The position numbers were made by a program, and so were the translations under genes. A stretch of DNA of 60,010 bases from Nitrospirota bacterium (GTDB lineage: Bacteria; Nitrospirota; Thermodesulfovibrionia; UBA6902; DSMQ01), in NCBI GenBank assembly GCA_016208965.1, contig JACQXB010000008.1, positions 1 through 60,010 on the forward strand. The letters run 5' to 3'. The notes beneath the pieces are model-generated. The model did not search any database. It had not been told where the DNA came from and worked only from the letters and a program-made list of their open reading frames with translations. Of the stretch, positions 18,471-27,301 are shown piece after piece (the first letter of the stretch is position 1; the number at the start of each line of letters is the position of its first letter).

Positions 18471-19961
18471 ATGCATAAGAATACGATAAAAATTTTTAAA
18501 GGGGGTATCACAGGAGTTTTATCTACATTTCTAATAATAACAATTTTCAGCTTCATGTCGCAGGCAGCAGAGACATCAAAAACTACTGTTAACCCCTTCG
18601 TCGGGGCAAAGTATGTTGGCTCAGAGAAGTGCAAAGACTGCCACTGGGAGGAATACTATTCCTGGAAGGGGACATTACATACCAAAAAGGTACAACCTGT
18701 TGACGAATACACAGTCATAGGTGACTTCGTGAAAAACAACAAACTGACCCTAAAAGTCACAGAAAAAGCGCCGGAGCTTGGAGGTCAAGAGGTCACCACC
18801 ACGATGTTCAAAAAAGATGGTAAGTTCTATGTGAACACCATAGGACCCGACAAAAAGTCCTACGACTACGAAATCCTCTACGTCATCGGCATTACATGGA
18901 AACAGCGATACATAACTAAATTCCCAAATGGTGAGATGCATGTGCTCCCTGTCCAGTGGAATATCCAGACGCAAAAGTGGGTTGACTACCACGGCTTGGA
19001 AAAGCATTACCCGGGGGATGGGGCATACTGGAGTGACTCCGCAAGGCCGTGGCAGTTGAAATGTGGCTCATGCCATGTAACAGGACTAACTATAGGTTAT
19101 GATGCAAAAAAAGACAGATTTGACACTACATGGGCTGACTTCGGCGCAGCGTGTGAGGCTTGCCATGGTCCGGGCAGTAACCACGTTGATGCCCTGAATG
19201 TGTACTTTAAGGGTAAGTTGGAGACTACCAGCAAACCGGCTGAGTACATCAAGGCAGCAGCAGAGACTATTGTCAACCCGGCAAAGTTGCCGTGGTGGTC
19301 CAGCGCCATGGTCTGTGGACAGTGCCACAATAGGGGCGAAAGCACTGCTGATGTTTCCCCGTACAAGGAAGGTTTTCCGAAGAAATATGGCTACCCGTAC
19401 GGCTTTCTGCCCGGAAATGCACTCTATCTCTACTACATAGAAAAGCCTGGGCTCTGGCCCGATGGAAGCTCAAAACAGCATCACCAGCAATACAATGACT
19501 GGAAGAAGAGCGAGCACGCAAGGGCAAAAATTACATGTATACAGTGTCACACTATGCATAAAAACCCCACGAAACCACAGGCAGAACTTACAGGTGATAA
19601 GCTCTGTAGAGATTGTCACACTACTGCTAAACCAGTGGCAGTACACAGAATTCATACCTTTGGCAGTTGCCTTGACTGCCATATGTCAAGAGTAGCAAAA
19701 AGCGCTGTATCAGGTGTAGAGGGTGCTATATTTGGTGATATAAGGAGCCATACAGTTAAATTTATTTCCCCTGAGCTGAGTCTAAAGGCAGGGGGAGTTG
19801 ATAAACAACCTAATTCTTGTAGCAACTGTCATTACCATAAGGATACTCCACTAACAGACCTTGTTGAATGGCTTGATGCTGTAAAAAAAGCAGATATGCC
19901 AAAACCCTTTTCAGCCCATCGAAAGGAAGAATCCACGAAACCCGAGGAGTATGTAAAGTAA
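18471..19961 (+). CDS. Octaheme c-type cytochrome (cytochrome c554-like) 2
   Basis: A 496-aa exported protein starting YVGSEKCKDCH after the signal peptide. Eight CxxCH sites: CKDCH, CGSCH, CEACH, CGQCH, CIQCH, CRDCH, CLDCH, CSNCH. Contains YVIGITWKQRY and VLPVQWN, motifs shared with the first octaheme protein. The ATG at 18471 is chosen for its GAGGAGGT box, not the upstream in-frame TTG. Followed after 17 bp by the dodecaheme gene, so the two form an operon. Likely part of a periplasmic or outer-surface electron chain. Confidence 0.87.
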   Translation: MHKNTIKIFKGGITGVLSTFLIITIFSFMSQAAETSKTTVNPFVGAKYVGSEKCKDCHWEEYYSWKGTLHTKKVQPVDEYTVIGDFVKNNKLTLKVTEKAPELGGQEVTTTMFKKDGKFYVNTIGPDKKSYDYEILYVIGITWKQRYITKFPNGEMHVLPVQWNIQTQKWVDYHGLEKHYPGDGAYWSDSARPWQLKCGSCHVTGLTIGYDAKKDRFDTTWADFGAACEACHGPGSNHVDALNVYFKGKLETTSKPAEYIKAAAETIVNPAKLPWWSSAMVCGQCHNRGESTADVSPYKEGFPKKYGYPYGFLPGNALYLYYIEKPGLWPDGSSKQHHQQYNDWKKSEHARAKITCIQCHTMHKNPTKPQAELTGDKLCRDCHTTAKPVAVHRIHTFGSCLDCHMSRVAKSAVSGVEGAIFGDIRSHTVKFISPELSLKAGGVDKQPNSCSNCHYHKDTPLTDLVEWLDAVKKADMPKPFSAHRKEESTKPEEYVK

Positions 19962-19978
19962 GGAGGAACAGCTAAGTT

Positions 19979-21502
19979 ATGAAGAAGGCTATTTTACTTG
20001 CAGCCGTAATTATGATAGTAATTTCCCCTGCAACATACTTATATTCTGAGGAGAAAGCTCCTGTTAAGAAATTTACTATAGAGCCGCCTGTTATAAAGAC
20101 CCAGTTTTTCTGCGGCTACTGTCATATCCTTACTTACCCCAAGGTTGTAAAAAAGGCACATGACTCTTGGAAGAGAGATGAGAAACATAAAGATGTATCC
20201 TGCGCAGAATGTCATTATCCTCCCGAACAGCTAAGTGCCATAATTCCTGAACACGAAAAGATTCCTAAAGATGAAAAAGCTGCCTCAGAAAAAAAGACTG
20301 AGTTGGAGTTTATGAAGACAGAGTTGGAGGTTTTATCGAGGTTGACAACAATCTTAAATATGGAGGAGTCCGTTGTAAGGACAAAACCAAGAATAGATGA
20401 CCGTAGCTGCACTGCCTCTAACTGTCATCCAACAACCGGCAAAGGCAAGGAAGGAGAATACTGGACCAAGAAAATCACCTTTGCGGAATATGAAAAAGAA
20501 GACAAGTCAAAAGCCGCTGTCTCTTTTACCCACAAGGCTCATTTTGAAAAGGAAAAATGGGTAGAAGGTCATGAGCTGCACTGCAGCACCTGTCATCGGC
20601 AGGAGACCGAGCAGAAGCATTTTGAGGTCTCAAAAGAAAGCTGCTACCTCTGTCATTTCAAGAATCTCGCACTAAACGAAAAACGAGCCACATGCTCTCT
20701 CTGCCATGAGATTCCAACAAAGTCCCTTCAGAAGAAGGCACCAGAGCCCGGAGCAAAACTTATTACCCATCAAACAATTGAAAAGGATAAGGTGCCCTGT
20801 GAAAGCTGTCACATAGAGCTTGTAAGAGGTAAAGGTATTATAAAAGATGAGAAGTGTCTTACCTGCCATGGAAATACAAAGGAACTCTGGAAGGATGCAA
20901 AAGACAAAAAAGTGATGCATATGAAACATGTTGCTGCACAGAACGCCTCTTGTTTTAACTGTCATGAGCCGATGGAGCATAAAAAGGCGGATTTCATAGA
21001 TGCAGCAAGAGAGACCTGTGCTACATGTCATCCTGACCATCACATATCTCAGAAGGTATTACTTGCGGGGCAGGAGAAGAAGGGAGTTCCGGCAACACCG
21101 AGCCTGAAGTATGATGTAAAGACAAACTGTCTTGGCTGTCATATGGAGGAGAGGATTGTAAAAGGTGAAAAGGTTCTACATGGTGACCCAAAGACATGTG
21201 CCCAATGTCATGTTGAAAAAACTGCGGAGATGGTAAAGGAGTGGAAGGACAGCGTAGAGAAGGCGATGAAGGAGGCAAAGGGACTTGAAAAAGAGGCAAT
21301 AGAGGCGATTGAGAAAGCAAAAGGCAAGGTGTCTGAAAAGAAGTTAAAGGGAGTAATGGCGGTGTTTAAAGAGGCTCAACAAAATGTGCAGCTTGTTGAG
21401 GCTGGAGGGGGTGTTCATAACCAGAAGTATTCTGTCCAGCTCCTTGATGCTGCCATGAATAACTTTGAGGGCGTAATTTCAGAGCTTAAAAGTGGAAAGT
21501 AA
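19979..21502 (+). CDS. Dodecaheme c-type cytochrome
   Basis: A 507-aa exported protein with eleven CxxCH sites and one CTASNCH (C-x4-CH), giving twelve candidate hemes. Several hemes are spaced like cytochrome c7/class III repeats (FTHKAHF, MHMKHVA supply distal His). The last ~90 residues are a heme-free, Ala/Glu/Lys-rich helical tail with many KE/EA pairs, likely a helical bundle for docking. RBS AAGGAGG. Probably accepts electrons from, or donates to, octaheme protein 2. Confidence 0.85.
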   Translation: MKKAILLAAVIMIVISPATYLYSEEKAPVKKFTIEPPVIKTQFFCGYCHILTYPKVVKKAHDSWKRDEKHKDVSCAECHYPPEQLSAIIPEHEKIPKDEKAASEKKTELEFMKTELEVLSRLTTILNMEESVVRTKPRIDDRSCTASNCHPTTGKGKEGEYWTKKITFAEYEKEDKSKAAVSFTHKAHFEKEKWVEGHELHCSTCHRQETEQKHFEVSKESCYLCHFKNLALNEKRATCSLCHEIPTKSLQKKAPEPGAKLITHQTIEKDKVPCESCHIELVRGKGIIKDEKCLTCHGNTKELWKDAKDKKVMHMKHVAAQNASCFNCHEPMEHKKADFIDAARETCATCHPDHHISQKVLLAGQEKKGVPATPSLKYDVKTNCLGCHMEERIVKGEKVLHGDPKTCAQCHVEKTAEMVKEWKDSVEKAMKEAKGLEKEAIEAIEKAKGKVSEKKLKGVMAVFKEAQQNVQLVEAGGGVHNQKYSVQLLDAAMNNFEGVISELKSGK

Positions 21503-21575
21503 CCGTTCACATGTGTCATTTCGACCCTGACACTAAACATAGCGAATGGGGAGGGTTGGGTAAACACAAAATTTA

Positions 21576-22160
21576 CTATTTAGCTGTATAATACCCGCCA
21601 TAAGCGCATAGCTTGCATAATATTCTTCCATTTTTCTCTACTTCTCTCATATCCTGCACATATTCGCCGCACATATCACATTTAATCCTTTTTAAAGGTT
21701 TTCCCGGCATATCTTCAGATTTTATATTTACCTCTACTTCCATTACATCAAATAGTTCATTATCAGGCATAATTTTATACGCCTGTGTCTGTGCCTCGTA
21801 TTTATCTTCAATATGAGGAAAATATTCTTTTGCCTTGTCTCTTGCCTCTTCCTTTGCAAGTATCCTTACTGCCTTTTTGGTTTTTAGATTTATAAATGCA
21901 GCGGCCATCTTGCCGTAGTCCATAAACTTCATTGTCCTATGCCCAAGAGAGCATCCTGTAACAGACTGCACAGCATCTGTGGCGCATCTGTCTATTTCAA
22001 TAAATACAATCAGGTTTTTTCTATCTTTGCCTTTTGGCTCTTTAATGCCAATCTCATTCAGCCCAAGTATTGACATCCTTACTCCAAGCACCTGCCCGGG
22101 GCATAGATGTCCGTGAACTCTAACAGATTCTTCAAGGAGTGATTTAAAATCAAAACTCAT
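21576..22160 (-). CDS. FmdE-family protein with zinc ribbon
   Basis: A 194-aa protein. VHGHLCPGQVLGVRM is the Cys/His metal site of the FmdE domain, with CATDAVQSVTGCSLG the conserved second part. The C-terminal CDMCGEY...CKLCAYGG is a zinc ribbon. Named for subunit E of formylmethanofuran dehydrogenase, but bacterial members are stand-alone proteins of uncertain, molybdenum-related function. It lies 47 bp downstream of thiC on the same strand and may be co-transcribed. Confidence 0.8.
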   Translation of the reverse strand: MSFDFKSLLEESVRVHGHLCPGQVLGVRMSILGLNEIGIKEPKGKDRKNLIVFIEIDRCATDAVQSVTGCSLGHRTMKFMDYGKMAAAFINLKTKKAVRILAKEEARDKAKEYFPHIEDKYEAQTQAYKIMPDNELFDVMEVEVNIKSEDMPGKPLKRIKCDMCGEYVQDMREVEKNGRILCKLCAYGGYYTAK

Positions 22161-22206
22161 GAATAAATTATAACAAAAAACTAACCTACTTTATTCACAA
22201 ATTCTG

Positions 22207-23490
22207 CTACTGTTTTTTTAGCGCCTTCTCAACTGCCCTGATTGCACAGAATTCTCCGCACATGCTGCACACCTCTGACTCTGTTGGCGGAATCTCTGCT
22301 CGCCATTGCATTACCCTGTCAGGATTAAAACATAATGCTATCTGTCCTTCCCAGTTAAGCGACTTTCTCCTTTTTGCCATTTCTATATCAACTTCAATAG
22401 CGCCCTTAACCCCTTTTGCAATATCTGCGGCATGCGCTGCTATCTTAGAGGCAATGACGCCTTCTTTTACATCTTCAGGGTTAGGAAGCCTTGTATGCTC
22501 TGATGGAGTTACATAACACAGGAAATCAGCTCCTGCTGCGCCTGCCACAGCGCCTCCAATGGCTGCTGCAATATGGTCATAACCCATTGCAATATCCGTT
22601 ACAATAGGCCCAAGCACATAAAATGGAGCGCCCTTGCAGATTTCTTTTTCAAGTTTCACATTAAGTTCAACCTGATTAAGCGGGACATGCCCAGGTCCTT
22701 CAATAATAACCTGCACGCTTGCTTCATTTGCCCTGGCTCTTAATTCCCCGAGCGTTATAAGCTCATCTATCTGTGTCCTGTCTGTTGCATCTGCAAGACA
22801 TCCCGGACGGGCAGCGTCTCCGAGGCTTAGTGTAAGGTCGTATTCTTTTGCAATTTCAAGAAGCCTGTCAAAATCTTCATAAAGCGGGTTTTCCCTGTTA
22901 TTGTATATCATCCACTCCACAAGGAATGCCCCACCTCTGCTTACAATATCAAGGATTCTGCCTTCGTTTCTCAGGGTCTCAATGGTTTTCATTGTAAGCC
23001 CTGAATGAACCGTTACAAAATCAACTCCTTCTTCTGCGTGCTCCTGAATTGCAGTAAAAATGTCATCAGCAGTCATTTTTGCAATGGAGCCTTTTGTCTC
23101 AACTGCCCTTACAACTGCCTCGTATATAGGAACTGTACCGACAGAAATAGTTGATTTCCGCAGGAGCAGTTTTCTTACATCTTTTATGGGTCCGCCTGTT
23201 GAGAGGTCCATAACTGCATCAGAGCCGTATCTGATAAGGACATCAAGCTTCTGTAGTTCTTCTTCAATAGAGACCCTGTCTTTAGATGTGCCTATGTTGG
23301 CATTTATTTTTGTCTTTAATCCTCTTCCGATTGCAAGCGGCTTTATATCGTGATTTATATTTTTTGTAATAACCGAGACGCCTTTTGCAATGTCCTGCGA
23401 CAGAGTCTCTGGCTTGGCCCCTTCAATCTCAGCCGCCCTCTTAACTTCTTCTGTGATTATCCCTTTTTTTGCAAATTCAATTCTTGTCAT
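22207..23490 (-). CDS. thiC: Phosphomethylpyrimidine synthase
   Basis: Radical SAM enzyme turning aminoimidazole ribotide into the pyrimidine of thiamine. The C-terminal CSMCGEFCAIR is the CxxCx4C iron-sulfur motif. The 427-aa length is the short form typical of anaerobes and archaea. RBS AGGAG precedes the ATG. Last biosynthetic gene of the riboswitch-controlled operon. Confidence 0.97.
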   Translation of the reverse strand: MTRIEFAKKGIITEEVKRAAEIEGAKPETLSQDIAKGVSVITKNINHDIKPLAIGRGLKTKINANIGTSKDRVSIEEELQKLDVLIRYGSDAVMDLSTGGPIKDVRKLLLRKSTISVGTVPIYEAVVRAVETKGSIAKMTADDIFTAIQEHAEEGVDFVTVHSGLTMKTIETLRNEGRILDIVSRGGAFLVEWMIYNNRENPLYEDFDRLLEIAKEYDLTLSLGDAARPGCLADATDRTQIDELITLGELRARANEASVQVIIEGPGHVPLNQVELNVKLEKEICKGAPFYVLGPIVTDIAMGYDHIAAAIGGAVAGAAGADFLCYVTPSEHTRLPNPEDVKEGVIASKIAAHAADIAKGVKGAIEVDIEMAKRRKSLNWEGQIALCFNPDRVMQWRAEIPPTESEVCSMCGEFCAIRAVEKALKKQ

Positions 23491-23530
23491 GTGTTCTCCT
23501 GATAGAAAAATTTAGTTTAATACTTCAGCC

Positions 23531-24208
23531 TTATCTCTCTAATGCCTTAATTATTTCTGATGTCTTCCCCTTAATATCTTCTGCTCCAAAAACCTCTGAT
23601 ATAATCGCTGCTCCATAAGCGCCAGCATTTTTTAGTTCTTTCAGTTTATTAATCTTTACGCCTCCGATTGCAAACACAGGAATCTTTATTTTTTTAGTAA
23701 CAGCCTTTAATGTATCAACGCCAAGAGGCGCCCCATATTTTAATTTTGAGGGCGTTCTGTAGACTGGTCCAATTGTTATAAAGTCAGCCCCTTTTTCCTC
23801 TGCATCTAAAGCCTCTTTTAGAGAATGTGTTGAAACTCCTATTAAAAACCGTGAGGCGTGAAGCGTGAGGCGTGAAGCGTGAACAACCTTTCTTACAGCA
23901 TCTGCCGGGATGCTGTTTTGTGTTAAGTGCACTCCGTCTGCCTTAACAGCAAGAGCTACATCAAGCCTGTCGTTGATAAAAAGCCTTGCCTTATATTTTT
24001 TTGTTAAGCCTCTCATTTTGTATGCAAGCCTTAGCAGTTTCCTTGTGTCTAAGTCTTTCTCCCTAAGCTGAATCGCCTTAGCACCTCCTTTTAACGCTTC
24101 CCTAACGGCAGTGAAGAAGTGAGAAGTGAGAAGTGAGAAGTGAGAAGTTTTTACAAGATGCTTTCTATTGGTAACGAGATATAACCTAAAATCAATGTCG
24201 TTTCTCAT
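23531..24208 (-). CDS. thiE: Thiamine-phosphate synthase
   Basis: A TIM-barrel enzyme joining the pyrimidine and thiazole units. Phosphate-binding QLREKDLDTR and GPVYRTPSK, and GGVKINK, are visible. Two heptamer arrays are translated in frame: 24115-24142 near the N terminus (SHFSLLTSHF) and 23851-23884 mid-protein (HASRLTLHASR). They make it 225 aa. Core motifs are intact, so it is probably functional. Confidence 0.94.
   Translation of the reverse strand: MRNDIDFRLYLVTNRKHLVKTSHFSLLTSHFFTAVREALKGGAKAIQLREKDLDTRKLLRLAYKMRGLTKKYKARLFINDRLDVALAVKADGVHLTQNSIPADAVRKVVHASRLTLHASRFLIGVSTHSLKEALDAEEKGADFITIGPVYRTPSKLKYGAPLGVDTLKAVTKKIKIPVFAIGGVKINKLKELKNAGAYGAAIISEVFGAEDIKGKTSEIIKALER
23851..23884 (-). 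repeat. Four GTGAGGC/GTGAAGC units inside thiE
   Basis: Exact 7-bp period with alternating units, in frame. Confidence 0.85.
24115..24142 (-). repeat. Four AGAAGTG units inside thiE
   Basis: Perfect 4 x 7 bp plus a partial fifth, in frame near the N terminus. Confidence 0.9.
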
Positions 24209-24244
24209 TTTAACTTCCTACTTCTTATTTCCTACTTCTCACTT

Positions 24245-25024
24245 TTAAAGCATTTCCTCAATAGGACTGCTTGCAGTTGCATACAATTTTTTCTGTATCC
24301 TGCCTGCATTGTATGCCAAGCATCCTGCTATAACTGCATGTTTCATTGCAGTTGCCATGGCTATAGGGTCGCGTGCTCCTGCAATTGCAGTATTTATTAA
24401 AACTGCATCACACCCAAGCTCCATTGCAACAGTTGCATCAGAGGCGGTTCCAACTCCTGCATCAACAACTACAGGGATATTAAGTTCTTTCATCTGTTCA
24501 AGTATTATCTTTATGTTGTAGGGATTCCTTATGCCAAGTCCAGAGCCAATTGGCGCGCCAAGCGGCATAACTGCTGCTGCCCCGGCATCAACAAGCCTTT
24601 TGGCTATAACAGGGTCGTCATTTGAGTATGGAAGCACGATAAAGCCCTCTTTTGCCAGTATCTCTGTTGCCTTAAGCAATCCGCATACATCCGGGAAGAG
24701 TGTTTTCCCATCACCTATAACCTCAAGTTTTATGAGATCAGAAATCCCTCCTTCCCTTGCGAGTCTTGAATACCTAATCGCATCTTCAACTGTGTAACAG
24801 CCTGCTGTGTTTGGAAGGATTTTGTATTTCTTAGGGTCAATATAATCAAGCAGGTTTTCAGACTTTCTATCAAATATATTCACTCTCCTTACTGCAACTG
24901 TTACAACATCAGAGCCTGATGCCTCTATTGCCTTTTTCGTCTCTTCAAAGTTTTTATATTTCCCTGTGCCCACCCAAAGGCGCGATTTAAACTCAATGCC
25001 TTTTATAACTAACCTATCTTCCAT
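24245..25024 (-). CDS. thiG: Thiazole synthase
   Basis: A 259-aa TIM barrel. The Schiff-base Lys lies in [23 protein letters not shown] and [14 protein letters not shown] are conserved. Forms the thiazole ring from DXP, ThiS-thiocarboxylate and dehydroglycine. Strong RBS AAGGAG. Confidence 0.96.
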   Translation of the reverse strand: MEDRLVIKGIEFKSRLWVGTGKYKNFEETKKAIEASGSDVVTVAVRRVNIFDRKSENLLDYIDPKKYKILPNTAGCYTVEDAIRYSRLAREGGISDLIKLEVIGDGKTLFPDVCGLLKATEILAKEGFIVLPYSNDDPVIAKRLVDAGAAAVMPLGAPIGSGLGIRNPYNIKIILEQMKELNIPVVVDAGVGTASDATVAMELGCDAVLINTAIAGARDPIAMATAMKHAVIAGCLAYNAGRIQKKLYATASSPIEEML

Positions 25025-25148
25025 AAATTCTCCTTAATAGAATAAATTCTAAATTCTAATATCTAAATCCTAAACAAATTATAAATTCAAAATTTCAATG
25101 TTCCAAACAGGCTAGAGTTTAGGATTTTGTATTTAGGATTTGCCTTTA

Positions 25149-25349
25149 CTATCCTCCTCCTACAAAATTTACAATTTCTACTGTGTCGCCGTCTTTTAAT
25201 TTATAAGCAGGGTAATCACATTTTTTTATGATATTAAGATTAACCTCTACTGCTACTCCTTGAGGCTTAATCTTCAGGCTATCAAGAAGCCCTGATAGGG
25301 TAGTGTCTTCTTGAACTTCTGATGGCGTTCCGTTTAATTTAATCTTCAT
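25149..25349 (-). CDS. thiS: Sulfur carrier protein ThiS
   Basis: A 66-aa ubiquitin-like protein ending in the obligatory Gly-Gly, preceded by DTVEIVNFVGGG. The start at 25349 (MKIKLNGTPSEV) is chosen because residues upstream in the open frame come from a heptamer array (about 25350-25388). No thiF adenylating gene lies in this operon. Confidence 0.9.
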   Translation of the reverse strand: MKIKLNGTPSEVQEDTTLSGLLDSLKIKPQGVAVEVNLNIIKKCDYPAYKLKDGDTVEIVNFVGGG

Positions 25350-25395
25350 AATTTTTAGTTTTGAATTTTGAACTTTGAATTTTGAGTTTTTTAGT

Positions 25396-26721
25396 TTATA
25401 CATGCACGTCCCTTTCACCCTCTTCAATTAATTTAAATTTCTCAAAAATCCCATTCCCTGTTTTTTCAGACTCCTCTTTAAGCCTTTTGATTAAGAGTTG
25501 TTTTATATCCTCCGGTGCATAATCCTCTATATATTCCTTAAGCGTCAAAAGTGCATTCTGCTCACACAGTTCTTTAATGCCCTGACCTTCTGCAAGTTCC
25601 TTGAATCTTTCACCACTCCGACCCTCCCTGTAACATGCTGTGCACAGGCTTGGTATAAGACCGAGTTCTGCAATTTTTTCTATAACATCTTCAAGGCTGC
25701 GAAGGTCTGCAACTTCAAATTGGGCAGTGTCGCTGTCCTCTATATATCCCAGCGGGCTTGTCCTTGAACCTGCTGATACCTGTGAAGCACCTATTAAGAA
25801 TAACTCATCTCTTAGATAGGCAGGCTCCCTTGTGGAAATAACAATACCAACATAAGGAAGAGCCAGTCTGTATATTGCAACTATCTTTTTAACGTCCATA
25901 TCTGAAACCCTATATCTTGACCCTCTAAATTTAGATCCCTCTGCAGGCTGAAGCCTTGGCACGGAAAGCGTATGTGGACCAAAACCATATTTTTTAATTA
26001 GTCTATGGCTATGGGCAATCAGCACCCACACATCCCACCGCCAGTCATAAAGACCAAGAAGCACGCCCATGCCTATATCCTCAAAACCTGCCTCTATTGC
26101 CATGTCCATAACACCGAGTCTCCAGTTATAATCTGATTTAGGTCCTGATGGATGAAGCATTCTATATGTAGGTATGTGGTAAGTCTCCTGAAAACACTGA
26201 TAAACGCCTGCACCGCAATCCTTTAGTTTTTTGAAATCCTCTATACTCATAGGAGGCGCATTCACATGCAAAATTCTTATGTCAGTGTTTTTATAGATGG
26301 CATCAATAACCGATTCAATGTAATTTATGCCTGCTAATTTTGGATTTTCGCTTGTTACAAGGAGAAGTCTCTTGTATCCCTTTCCTGCAAGCAAGGATGC
26401 CTCGCGGAGCGCCTCGTCTTTACTAAGGGTTTTCCTTTTTGCCTTGGCATTACCTGTTCTAAAGCCGCAATAGAGGCAGTTATTTATACATTCGTTTGAA
26501 AGGTAAAGCGGAGCAAAAAGCACTATCCTCTTGCCATAGACTTTTTCTTTAATCTTACGGGCTGTATCAAACACCTCATCCCAGAGGTCTCTGTCTTCTA
26601 ATGCTATGAGACATGAGACTTCACTGAGGCTTAGCACTTGGAGTTCTAAGGATTTAACGAGGATGTCCCTGATAATAAATTTGTCAGTTTTTACATCATT
26701 TTTTTCTAAAACAATATTCAT
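25396..26721 (-). CDS. hydG: HydG-type radical SAM tyrosine lyase in the ThiH position
   Basis: A 441-aa radical SAM enzyme with CINNCLYC (CX3CX2C). Its C-terminal extension carries CTAC followed 22 residues later by Cys (CX2CX22C), then NALLTLKEYIEDYAPE. That second cluster motif defines HydG, the [FeFe]-hydrogenase maturase that makes CO and cyanide from tyrosine; ThiH lacks it. Yet the gene is first in a TPP-controlled thiamine operon upstream of thiS and thiG, where ThiH supplies dehydroglycine. Either a HydG-like enzyme does the ThiH job, or the protein serves both. The ATG at 26721 lies just after the attenuator, with no clear RBS. Confidence 0.85.
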   Translation of the reverse strand: MNIVLEKNDVKTDKFIIRDILVKSLELQVLSLSEVSCLIALEDRDLWDEVFDTARKIKEKVYGKRIVLFAPLYLSNECINNCLYCGFRTGNAKAKRKTLSKDEALREASLLAGKGYKRLLLVTSENPKLAGINYIESVIDAIYKNTDIRILHVNAPPMSIEDFKKLKDCGAGVYQCFQETYHIPTYRMLHPSGPKSDYNWRLGVMDMAIEAGFEDIGMGVLLGLYDWRWDVWVLIAHSHRLIKKYGFGPHTLSVPRLQPAEGSKFRGSRYRVSDMDVKKIVAIYRLALPYVGIVISTREPAYLRDELFLIGASQVSAGSRTSPLGYIEDSDTAQFEVADLRSLEDVIEKIAELGLIPSLCTACYREGRSGERFKELAEGQGIKELCEQNALLTLKEYIEDYAPEDIKQLLIKRLKEESEKTGNGIFEKFKLIEEGERDVHV

Positions 26722-26722
26722 C

Positions 26723-26759
26723 AAAAAACAAAAACCGTATCCCTGAAGAGATACGGCTT
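26723..26759 (-). terminator. Attenuator terminator of the TPP riboswitch
   Basis: On the minus strand a stem CCGTATC/GGATACGG is followed by TTTTTGTTTTTT. It sits between aptamer and start codon, so ligand binding would end transcription. Confidence 0.85.
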
Positions 26760-26765
26760 TATCCT

Positions 26766-26925
26766 CCCTTCCCTCCGCCGGTATTATCCGTTTCAGGTTC
26801 ATGGGGTCTCCCACAATCAGAACTAAGATTTCAGAACACAGATATCAGACTTCTTATTCTGTATTCTGTGCTCTGAGTATGGGACTCTCAGGTATTAACC
26901 CCGCCTACAACGTAGGCTTTTACCT
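26766..26925 (-). promoter_or_regulatory. TPP riboswitch (THI element)
   Basis: Minus-strand consensus blocks are all present: GGGGTTAATACCTGAGAG near the 5' side, GGGAGACCCC, GAACCTGA, and TAATACCGGCGGAGGGAAGG. The variable P3 arm (26832-26879) is unusually long and consists of complementary 7-bp units. Senses thiamine pyrophosphate and controls the thi operon. Confidence 0.95.
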
Positions 26926-26940
26926 CCCCCAGGGTAGTTA

Positions 26941-27301
26941 AAGTATAACTTTTAATAAGGATTGTGTCAATAAGCTATAAAGTCAAAGAAGGTTTTAGTA
27001 GAAGAGAGGATTAGCGGCAGGATGCTGATAACACATAACGGCACAGGCTTAAAGTTTAAGGAAATAATCCCGACGCTTCGGGACAAATATGGCGATTCTA
27101 CAAATCCACTTTTTATGAAAAAGATGCTTTTTTAAGCAAATCATTTAAAATATGAAAACCAGACATTTTCATTTTGCTCTAACAGGAAACGCAAAAAAAT
27201 CCTTGACAGTACAAAGGGTTTAAGGAATAATTAGAAATGTGTATAAATAGAACTATACTCCCAAATTGGCGACATTACTATAATTTAAGGAGGATTTAAA
27301 C
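26941..27301. other. Intergenic region with a small frame remnant
   Basis: Between the riboswitch leader and the ClpP-like gene. A 37-codon frame at 27022-27135 (opening MLITHNGTGLKFKEIIP) has no family I can name and looks like a remnant; it contains a CCCGACGCTTCGGGA palindrome. The promoter at 27203 lies downstream of it. Confidence 0.4.
27203..27231 (+). promoter_or_regulatory. Promoter of the ClpP-like gene
   Basis: TTGACA (27203-27208), 17-bp spacer, AATAAT (27226-27231). Confidence 0.65.

Noticed and set aside
19086-19695. Several alternative frames inside octaheme gene 2
   Set aside because: All are shadows of the CxxCH-containing frame, which has signal peptide and RBS.
26761-26814. 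Upstream start for the HydG-like protein
   Set aside because: The in-frame ATGs at 26814 and 26802 lie inside the TPP aptamer and the translated aptamer sequence has no protein homology pattern.
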